A stretch of DNA of 29,265 bases from UBA11222 sp030652895 (GTDB lineage: Bacteria; Pseudomonadota; Alphaproteobacteria; UBA11222), in the NCBI GenBank assembly GCA_038318895.1, contig JBBQCS010000035.1, forward strand, positions 1 to 29,265, given 5' to 3'. Below the pieces are notes generated by a model, which was not told where the DNA came from, searched no databases, and worked only from the letters and a program-made list of their open reading frames with translations. Numbering within the stretch: the first letter of the stretch is position 1; each line of letters begins with the position of its first letter. Shown in pieces: positions 24,224-29,265 of this stretch. The position numbers and the translations under genes are program-made.

Positions 24224-25372
24224 TCAAAGCGCAAGCGCACTGGGCGTGGCGCCGCGAATGGCCACGAACGTATCGGTGGTAAAGCCGTTAAAGCTGCTTT
24301 GCAACGCATTCGAATAGGCGCCGACCCCGCCCACTTCAATCCAGTCGCCTTCGGAAATATCCTTGGGCAGCGCGAACTGATGCGGCACAACATCGTTTGA
24401 ATCGCAGGTTGGCCCGAACAGGGTGAATGGGCGCATCTCGTCCGACAATGGCCCGCGTAAGCGGATGGCCTGCAAGGGCGGACGCAGGTCACCGTAAACT
24501 ATCTCCGACAGGCTGCCATAAATACCTTCATTCAGGTATAGCTGATTGTCCTTGCGCAGATGAACCTGGGTAATCAGCGAAGCAGCGTCGGCGACCATTC
24601 CGCGTCCAGGCTCGCATAATAACGGCACCTTTCCCAGATAGCCGTACCGGGTGGCGGATTCGCTAATCTGGCTGAAGAATTCCTCCAGGGAGGGAGCCTT
24701 GACCTCTGCGTCAGAAACAGGAAAACCGCCGCCAACATTAATATATTCCGGCGTTACGCCAGCGCGGTCCAGCACACGCGCGACAATCTCGAACGCCTTT
24801 CCATAAGCCGACGCTTTGCGGCACTGGCTGCCAACATGAAATGAAACCGCGGGCCTCGATTGTCGCGCCACCACCTCACGCAGAAGCTCCACCCCCGCAT
24901 CTTCATCCGCCCCGAATTTTGCCGACAGGTCAAATGTGGCGACGCCGCCAGGAGTGCGCAAACGCACCTGAATAATATGGCCCGGTCCCGCAATATCGAT
25001 AAGCTTTTTTAATTCGCTTGGATGATCGACGACGAAGTCGTTCACCCCATATACACGTACCGCAGAATCAATGGCCGCACGGCTCTTCACCGGATGGTTA
25101 AAATAGCAACTGACATCGCTAAACCGTTCGTTCACAAGCGCAATTTCGTTCAGAGACGCGGTGTCAAAATCCCGGATACCTGCATCATGCATGGCCTTTA
25201 ATACAATAGCATGCGGATTACATTTCACCGCGTACAAGACCTTGCCGGGAAATCCGTTCAGAAAACGCCGCGCCGTCATGGCAATGCGCTCCGGCCAAAA
25301 GCACATAACCGGATAGGATGGCCGCAACGACGCCAGCATATCGGGTACCGAAGCAAAGCTGGGATCGGGCAT
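24224..25372 (-). CDS. Type III PLP-dependent decarboxylase (ornithine decarboxylase-like)
   Basis: The 382-residue protein belongs to fold III (alanine-racemase-like barrel) ornithine/lysine/arginine decarboxylases of eukaryotic type. The PLP lysine is Lys50 (YAVKCNPH), His179 lies in SFHVGSQ, the phosphate-binding glycines in YINVGGGFP (210-218), the Arg in EPGRGM (254-259), and the essential Cys323 in GPTCDSND, which comes from the neighbouring subunit. Length is shorter than the eukaryotic enzyme and typical for bacteria. The product would be putrescine or cadaverine, for polyamine synthesis. The ATG start has AAGGA eight bases upstream. It follows the TonB-like gene by 65 bases, so it may be read from the Exb operon; the functional link is not obvious. 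Confidence 0.93.
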   Translation of the reverse strand: MPDPSFASVPDMLASLRPSYPVMCFWPERIAMTARRFLNGFPGKVLYAVKCNPHAIVLKAMHDAGIRDFDTASLNEIALVNERFSDVSCYFNHPVKSRAAIDSAVRVYGVNDFVVDHPSELKKLIDIAGPGHIIQVRLRTPGGVATFDLSAKFGADEDAGVELLREVVARQSRPAVSFHVGSQCRKASAYGKAFEIVARVLDRAGVTPEYINVGGGFPVSDAEVKAPSLEEFFSQISESATRYGYLGKVPLLCEPGRGMVADAASLITQVHLRKDNQLYLNEGIYGSLSEIVYGDLRPPLQAIRLRGPLSDEMRPFTLFGPTCDSNDVVPHQFALPKDISEGDWIEVGGVGAYSNALQSSFNGFTTDTFVAIRGATPSALAL

Positions 25373-25437
25373 TGCGGGAATCCTTGTAAGCGGCTGGAGC
25401 GCCGGTATTTACGGCAAGCGCGGACAGCCCGCAAGCC

Positions 25438-26298
25438 TTACTCTAACCCTGAGCTGAAATGACCCTGTGCGCCGAGCCGGTCCTTCCTGCAGATCGAAGA
25501 GGATCTCGCCGTGCACTGCGAAAAGTACAAATCCAGTTCGCCATCAGGTTTCTGATTGAGATCATAACAGTTGATGGTGCCATAATCGATGACCATCGCC
25601 TGAACACACAGGCTGTTTTTTTCAACCCACCATTTACCATCACCTTTGAAATGACGGGTTGACGTTACAAGTTTATGAAATGTCTTATAGTGAAAATAAG
25701 TCAGCGCCACCCGCATGGTTCCATCGGGAAACAGATGCAACTTCACATTCATGAGCCGGTTACCGGACGGAATATCCAGCCGGCCGGCAAGCAGGTTAAG
25801 TGTGCGCCCCGCAGCGGCCGAGGAGATTTGAGGCCCGGTTAACGCCGCTCCGGCGCGATTGCGCTTGGTTTCTTCAGCATCACCGCCATCACCGCCACGT
25901 TGTTTTTTTGCTGCCTCCGCGGCGGCCTGCGCTGCTTTGGCGGCCGCGGCTTTCTCTTTTTCAGCTGTATCTTCGGCGGGCGCTACTGGCACAGCGGCTT
26001 CTTCTTCGACCAGTGGCGCCTCGACCTGATCCTCGCTTAACATGTCCGGCAGCGCTTCGTGTATATCCATGTCGGCCGGAGGCAATTCCATTTCAGGCCC
26101 ACCAGACTCGCCGCGAGACAGTTCAAACACCAGTTCCTCGCCATCTCCCAGGCCAAGCGCACCAGAATCGGACTTGAACAGCGCGGCCCCCTGCAACGCA
26201 AACCAGACAAACCAGAGCACATGCAGGAAAATGGAAACAATAATAAATGCGGCCAGATGCCGGTGTCCCGGGTTCAACATGGAGCGGGTTGCGCTCAC
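25438..26298 (-). CDS. TonB-like energy transducer with atypical four-cysteine C-terminal domain
   Basis: The 286-residue protein has a single membrane helix at about 15-36 with Ser22 and His26 in VSIFLHVLW. This is the S-x3-H pattern of the TonB helix that contacts ExbB-ExbD. A periplasmic linker (about 40-150) rich in Glu, Pro, Ala and Lys follows, with an EKEKAAAAKAAQAAAEAAKK helix, like TolA/TonB spacers. The C-terminal domain (about 165-280) does not read as TonB_C: no YP motif or GTV strand. It shows instead NVKLHLFPDGTMRVALTYF, GKWWVEKNSLC and NCYDL, with cysteines at 231, 244, 262 and 270 that could pair as disulfides in the periplasm. Its ATG overlaps the ExbD-1 stop by four bases, so translation is coupled. 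Partner receptor and function are unknown. Confidence 0.7.
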   Translation of the reverse strand: MSATRSMLNPGHRHLAAFIIVSIFLHVLWFVWFALQGAALFKSDSGALGLGDGEELVFELSRGESGGPEMELPPADMDIHEALPDMLSEDQVEAPLVEEEAAVPVAPAEDTAEKEKAAAAKAAQAAAEAAKKQRGGDGGDAEETKRNRAGAALTGPQISSAAAGRTLNLLAGRLDIPSGNRLMNVKLHLFPDGTMRVALTYFHYKTFHKLVTSTRHFKGDGKWWVEKNSLCVQAMVIDYGTINCYDLNQKPDGELDLYFSQCTARSSSICRKDRLGAQGHFSSGLE

Positions 26299-26699
26299 CT
26301 TCCAGGCTCCGTTAATATGATAATCTCTTCGATCTTGATTTCACGCATCTGCTCCATTAAATCAATCAGCGTTTCTGCTTGGGCATTCTTGTCGGCCCTG
26401 ACCTGGACCGAACGATGCCCTTCCTTGAGAAAGAAACTGCGCAGCATAAAGGGTGCAAATTGCGCCTCGATCACCTGATCCATAATATAAACAAAGCCAT
26501 CCGGGCCGACATAGATGGTAATCGCCTCGGCTGGCTTTGTTTCATCTAATGTGCCTACGGGCAAGTCCACCTGCACCGGATCGGTCGCTTTCATGGCGCC
26601 GGTGATCAGAAAAAACGTGATCAGCAGAAAAACCACATTGATAAGCGGCACCATATATTCATATTCGCGGCGCGGCCGTTCGGGGCCAAAATCAATCAT
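26295..26699 (-). CDS. ExbD/TolR-family protein 1, lacking the membrane Asp
   Basis: The 134-residue protein has the ExbD layout: a basic N-terminus (ERPRREYEY), one membrane helix (about 16-36) and a small periplasmic domain ending TLIDLMEQMREIKIEEIIILTEP. The helix reads MVPLINVVFLLITFFLITGAM. The position of the proton-carrying Asp (Asp25 in E. coli ExbD, Asp23 in TolR) is Asn21, encoded by AAT (complement of 26637-26639). The second ExbD keeps its Asp. It overlaps both neighbours by four bases (ATGA), so all three are likely made in balanced amounts. It may work only as a hetero-partner. Confidence 0.88.
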   Translation of the reverse strand: MIDFGPERPRREYEYMVPLINVVFLLITFFLITGAMKATDPVQVDLPVGTLDETKPAEAITIYVGPDGFVYIMDQVIEAQFAPFMLRSFFLKEGHRSVQVRADKNAQAETLIDLMEQMREIKIEEIIILTEPGR

Positions 26700-27142
26700 T
26701 CACTGTCCCCATCTGAAATCGATGGCAAGACGGCCTTTGCGTCCTCCAGTTTTTTCATGGCGATGTTCTTCAGGCCAGCGCTGCGCGCAGCCTCGATCAC
26801 ATGGATTAGCGCCTGATTTTTTGCGCCTGGCTCAACCACAATCATCAGCGTAACTTCCGCCGCCTGGGATTTAAGTTTCTCCATTTCCGTCCGCAGCAAA
26901 TCCAGGGGAACAGTTTTCCCGTCAATTCGAATGCTGTTGTCTGCGCGGATAAACACCGGCGAAAGATTGAAATCCTTTTCTACCGATTGGCGCTCTCCCG
27001 CCGGTGTTGCAAAACGCAGCACCTGCGGGGTGCCAAAGGTGTTGATCAGCATAAAAAAGATCAGCAACAGGAACACAACGTCAATCATCGGCGTCATACT
27101 TAGTTTGCGCGAGCGGCGGACCGGCTGGTCAAGTATGGTCAT
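26696..27142 (-). CDS. ExbD/TolR-family protein 2, canonical
   Basis: The 148-residue protein has a short basic N-terminus (RRSRKLSMTPM), a membrane helix (MIDVVFLLLIFFMLINTF) with Asp21 at the proton site, and a periplasmic domain with FIRADNSIRIDGKTV and LIHVIEAARSAGLKNIAM. It should form the proton channel with ExbB. It lies 17 bases after exbB and overlaps ExbD-1 by four bases. Confidence 0.9.
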   Translation of the reverse strand: MTILDQPVRRSRKLSMTPMIDVVFLLLIFFMLINTFGTPQVLRFATPAGERQSVEKDFNLSPVFIRADNSIRIDGKTVPLDLLRTEMEKLKSQAAEVTLMIVVEPGAKNQALIHVIEAARSAGLKNIAMKKLEDAKAVLPSISDGDSE

Positions 27143-27159
27143 AACCTGCGGGGCTCCGG

Positions 27160-27873
27160 CTATTGCGCAGCCTGGGCATTGGCGGACGCGTTTGCGTCCG
27201 CCTGCTTTACGGCGGCTTGCAGCGCCTGCATCAGACGCGCCGAGACATCGCGCATATCCTGGCGGTATTGTTCAAGGCGATTTTCCAGCAGATTCAGCAC
27301 CGTCACCACGGGAATGGCCACCATCAAACCTACCTGGGTTGTAAGCAGTGCTTCCCAGATACCGCCCGCCAGGACCGACGGGTCAACCTTGCTGCCCGCG
27401 ATTTCCAGCTGTTGGAAGGCCGTAATCATGCCCATCACCGTACCAAGCAGCCCAAGCAGTGGCGCGATGTTGCCTATCACTTCCAGCCAGCGGAGATAGG
27501 ATTGCATCCCCACAAGCTGATTGCCGCCCACACGCCCAAGCTCTTCTTCGATTTCCGTATCACGGCGGTGATCACGCCAATGGGCGACTATTCCCGATTC
27601 CATCAGCCGGGCCAGGGGTCCTTTTTGTTTTGCAACCTGACTTTGTGCGGCGGCAAAGTCCCCCGCCCGAACCAATTCCAGTATCGGGTCAATAGTGCCG
27701 GCGCGGGAGCGCGGGCCGGCATAAACCCCTGCAAGATAAAATTGTACGATTTTGACGATTATAATGGCAACAGCCACAACGGATAAAACCAGAAGCACGG
27801 CAACAACTGGTCCGCCCCTGAATAGCAACGGCGCGACCACGTCGTTGTAGGTTTGTACCAGGGCTGCTAACAT
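27160..27873 (-). CDS. MotA/TolQ/ExbB-family proton channel protein
   Basis: The 237-residue protein has three membrane helices: about 18-44 (GGPVVAVLLVLSVVAVAIIIVKIVQF), and two near the C-terminus (YLRWLEVIGNIAPLLGLLGTVMGMITAF, and LLTTQVGLMVAIPVVTVLNLL), the ExbB/TolQ hallmark with the conserved Thr and Gly residues in the last pair. The 45-115 region is the cytoplasmic helical domain. The C-terminal QAAVKQADANASANAQAAQ tail is Ala/Gln-rich. The ATG start has GGGAG 7 bases upstream. It is the first gene of an exbB-exbD-exbD-TonB-like unit. A 17-bp palindrome and a trinucleotide repeat lie upstream. Confidence 0.9.
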   Translation of the reverse strand: MLAALVQTYNDVVAPLLFRGGPVVAVLLVLSVVAVAIIIVKIVQFYLAGVYAGPRSRAGTIDPILELVRAGDFAAAQSQVAKQKGPLARLMESGIVAHWRDHRRDTEIEEELGRVGGNQLVGMQSYLRWLEVIGNIAPLLGLLGTVMGMITAFQQLEIAGSKVDPSVLAGGIWEALLTTQVGLMVAIPVVTVLNLLENRLEQYRQDMRDVSARLMQALQAAVKQADANASANAQAAQ

Positions 27874-27890
27874 GGCTTAACTCCCAAAAG

Positions 27891-27912
27891 TATTATTATT
27901 ATTACTATTATT
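27891..27912. repeat. ATT/TAT trinucleotide tract
   Basis: Seven consecutive three-base units TAT, one of them TAC, occur just before the ribosome site of exbB (on the minus strand they read ATA with one GTA). The tract lies in the presumed exbB leader or promoter. Such tracts can change length by slippage. Confidence 0.8.
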
Positions 27913-27939
27913 AAGCTGCCTCTGAGTTGCCAGCTAGCT

Positions 27940-27956
27940 AGTTCGTACTACGAACT
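27940..27956. promoter_or_regulatory. 17-bp palindrome upstream of exbB
   Basis: AGTTCGTA and TACGAACT, 8-base perfect arms, flank one C. The site is 67 bases before the exbB ATG and 34 bases beyond the flavin reductase stop. An adjoining AGCTAGCT palindrome is at 27932-27939. No T-tract follows on the minus strand, so it is more likely an operator than a terminator. The 116-base spacer holds no gene. Confidence 0.45.
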
Positions 27957-27989
27957 GAAACATATCTGCGCGCCATTAGCAATGACCGT

Positions 27990-28469
27990 TCAGGCTAACG
28001 CGCAATACGCCCCACGATGAAATGCCAACGGTTTTCCGGCTGTATCCGGCGCTCCGAATTTGCGTACCTTGCCAACATAAATAATATGGTCGCCCGCATC
28101 ATGGGCTGCCACCTTATCGCAGTCAAAAATAGCGACGGCATCCGTGATAATCGGACTGCCTGTTTCCCACATTGTATATTCCACCCCATCCATATAGGGC
28201 TGGCCCTTCTTGGCAAAACGGCCGGACAATTCCTGATGGTTTGCCGCAAGCACATTGACGGCGAAATGCTCTGCACTCTCAAAGATACCAAGCCGGTCAG
28301 AGCCTTTATCAATGCACCAGAGCACCATTGGCGGATCCAGCGACACCGAACTGAACGAATTAGCCGTCATGGCAATTGCTTTTCCATCCTCTCCGACGGT
28401 GGTTACCAAAGTTACGCCGGTAACAAAGTTACCAAACGCGTTACGCAACGCACGGGTGTCAATCTTCAT
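27990..28469 (-). CDS. Flavin reductase family protein (HpaC/DIM6-NTAB type)
   Basis: The 159-residue protein is a short-chain flavin reductase giving FMNH2 or FADH2 to a monooxygenase partner. It begins LRNAFGNFVTGVTLVTTVGEDGKAIAMTANSFSSVSLDPPMVLWCIDKGS (8-57), a standard pattern in which TANSFSSVSLDPP binds the flavin phosphate, and contains FAVNVLAANHQELSGRFA and the C-terminal GDHIIYVGKV with PLAFHRGAYCAL. AGAGG lies 9 bases before the ATG, and that ribosome site is itself part of a 14-bp inverted repeat. No monooxygenase is adjacent; the LLM enzyme at 5006-6340 is a possible partner. It is divergent from motB. Confidence 0.92.
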   Translation of the reverse strand: MKIDTRALRNAFGNFVTGVTLVTTVGEDGKAIAMTANSFSSVSLDPPMVLWCIDKGSDRLGIFESAEHFAVNVLAANHQELSGRFAKKGQPYMDGVEYTMWETGSPIITDAVAIFDCDKVAAHDAGDHIIYVGKVRKFGAPDTAGKPLAFHRGAYCALA

Positions 28470-28476
28470 CTCCCAA

Positions 28477-28554
28477 GTCCTCTAAATCATGAATAATTAC
28501 TTAATTTATAGGGGCTAGTGTGATGTTCACGCAATGCCAAATGATTTAGAGGAC
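28477..28554. repeat. 14-bp inverted repeat flanking the flavin reductase promoter
   Basis: GTCCTCTAAATCAT at 28477-28490 is the exact reverse complement of the 14 bases at 28541-28554; 50 bases lie between them. The left copy includes the flavin reductase ribosome site and the right copy lies beyond its candidate -35. The centre-to-centre distance is 64 bases, about six helical turns. Arm identity ends at both sides. Confidence 0.75.
28505..28534 (-). promoter_or_regulatory. Candidate promoter for the flavin reductase gene
   Basis: On the minus strand, TTGCGT (complement of 28529-28534) and TATAAA (complement of 28505-28510) are separated by 18 bases; the -10 ends 35 bases before the ATG. 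It is enclosed by the two 14-bp repeats. The -10 differs from consensus at one position. The motB promoter must lie between here and 28633 but is not clear. Confidence 0.4.
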
Positions 28555-28632
28555 CTTTGCACCACAAACCTGTCGTTAACTCCATTTAGGTAAAATGCCC
28601 AAACACCCAGCGGTTGGCGGAAACAGGCGAAT

Positions 28633-29265
28633 ATGGCAAAAGGCACGAACGGCGAAGCCCCTACGATTATCATCAAGAGGATAAAAAAGATCGAAGGCGG
28701 CCATCATGGCGGCGCCTGGAAGGTCGCCTATGCCGACTTCGTAACCGCGATGATGGCCTTCTTTCTCATGTTGTGGCTTCTCAGCACCACTACCAAGGAG
28801 CAGAAGGAAGGCCTGGCAGAATATTTTACCTTGTCGCAGGTCAGCTCCGCTACGGGTGGCGGCGACGGCATGCTGGGTGGCAAAAGCCTGAATAGTGATA
28901 AAGCGGTCGCGGATGGAGCTCCCAGCGTATCATTGTCGCTCGCACCCCCTGCCCCCCCGCCATCGAATGAATCAGACGCGGAAGAAACAGGCGCTCCATT
29001 AGCGGCTGAATTAACCAACGCGGGCGATGCTGTTGCCTCTATTGATGTGGGCGATAAGAGCTCCGGCGCGGGCGGTGTGCATGAGGCGCTCACCAGCCTG
29101 GACGCGCAGCGCACAACTCCAACACCAACGGAAGAAGCTGTTAACAAGGCGATTGACCAACGTGAAAAAAGGATTTTTGAACGGGCCGAAAGGGAACTTA
29201 AACAGGCGATACGCGACATTCCCGAACTGGCGCAACTTTCCGGGCAGCTAATCATCGATCACACA
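28633..29265 (+). CDS. motB: Flagellar motor protein MotB, N-terminal part (C-terminus beyond the right edge)
   Basis: The frame is open from ATG at 28633 to the window edge, 211 codons. Residues 9-30 (APTIIIKRIKKIEGGHHGGAWK) and the helix VAYADFVTAMMAFFLMLWLL (31-50) with Asp35, the proton-binding residue of the stator, are the MotB plug/N-terminal signature. Residues about 55-160 are a long low-complexity periplasmic linker rich in Ala, Ser, Pro and Glu, and the last 50 begin a helical region (NKAIDQREKRIFERAERELKQAIRDIPELAQ) leading into the OmpA-like peptidoglycan-binding domain, which is cut off. No motA is seen on this side. It implies a flagellated, motile cell. Confidence 0.92.
   Translation, partial: MAKGTNGEAPTIIIKRIKKIEGGHHGGAWKVAYADFVTAMMAFFLMLWLLSTTTKEQKEGLAEYFTLSQVSSATGGGDGMLGGKSLNSDKAVADGAPSVSLSLAPPAPPPSNESDAEETGAPLAAELTNAGDAVASIDVGDKSSGAGGVHEALTSLDAQRTTPTPTEEAVNKAIDQREKRIFERAERELKQAIRDIPELAQLSGQLIIDHT

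Noticed and set aside
28572..28590. A CtrA site upstream of motB (TTAA followed by a TTAA-like half at seven bases).
   Set aside because: Only one half-site TTAA is present. The second half matches poorly, so the classical CtrA motif is not supported.
1..29265. tRNA, rRNA, CRISPR arrays, insertion sequences or integrase attachment sites.
   Set aside because: No cloverleaf with CCA-type end, no repeated spacer array, no transposase motif and no terminal repeats were found when reading the intergenic regions.

Overview
This window looks like chromosomal DNA from an alphaproteobacterium of moderately high GC content. The main evidence is a long block, nearly all on the minus strand, with a gene order familiar from that class: argS - SPOR protein - nagZ - scpA - scpB - (insert) - tatA - tatB - tatC - serS - surE - pcm - LysM/M23 lipoprotein - DUF815 ATPase - yajC - secD - secF - (insert) - squalene/phytoene-synthase-like gene - trmFO. 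A folate-dependent TrmFO and a PAS_5-type protein fit the same class. I cannot name a genus.

Layout. 1-1643: the N-terminal part of an OprO/OprP-type porin (it runs off the left edge) and a single-domain PAS protein. 1644-1787: an AT-rich spacer bounded by two perfect DnaA-box sequences. 1788-4020: trmFO, converging on and overlapping a gene for an NDUFAF6-like protein. 4021-7438: an apparent insertion in the conserved order. It holds a standalone Urate_ox_N-type membrane protein with a structured leader, a strong bidirectional terminator, and a luciferase-like flavin monooxygenase paired with an alpha/beta hydrolase. 7439-10363: secF, secD and yajC, with a recognisable promoter. 10491-16517: a DUF815 ATPase, a degenerate LytM lipoprotein, pcm, surE, serS and tatCBA. 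16605-18604: a second insertion, with an orphan Fbp-type ABC ATPase and a PaiB-type FMN-binding protein. 18629-24097: scpB, scpA, nagZ, a SPOR protein and argS. 24224-27873: a type III PLP decarboxylase and an ExbB-ExbD-ExbD-TonB-like operon. 27990-29265: a flavin reductase divergent from the N-terminal part of motB, which runs off the right edge.

How the genes work together. Much of the window concerns moving proteins or energy across the inner membrane (YajC-SecDF, TatABC, the Exb system, MotB) and envelope or cell-cycle maintenance (the NlpD/EnvC-like LytM lipoprotein, NagZ, the SPOR protein, ScpAB). The most unusual unit is the Exb operon. One of its two ExbD proteins has Asn in place of the proton-carrying Asp of the membrane helix. 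The TonB-position protein keeps the S-x3-H helix signature of TonB but ends in a four-cysteine domain unlike TonB_C. A 17-bp palindrome lies just upstream.

No tRNA, rRNA, CRISPR array or insertion sequence was recognised. Family assignments come from motifs read by eye, and no database search was run.
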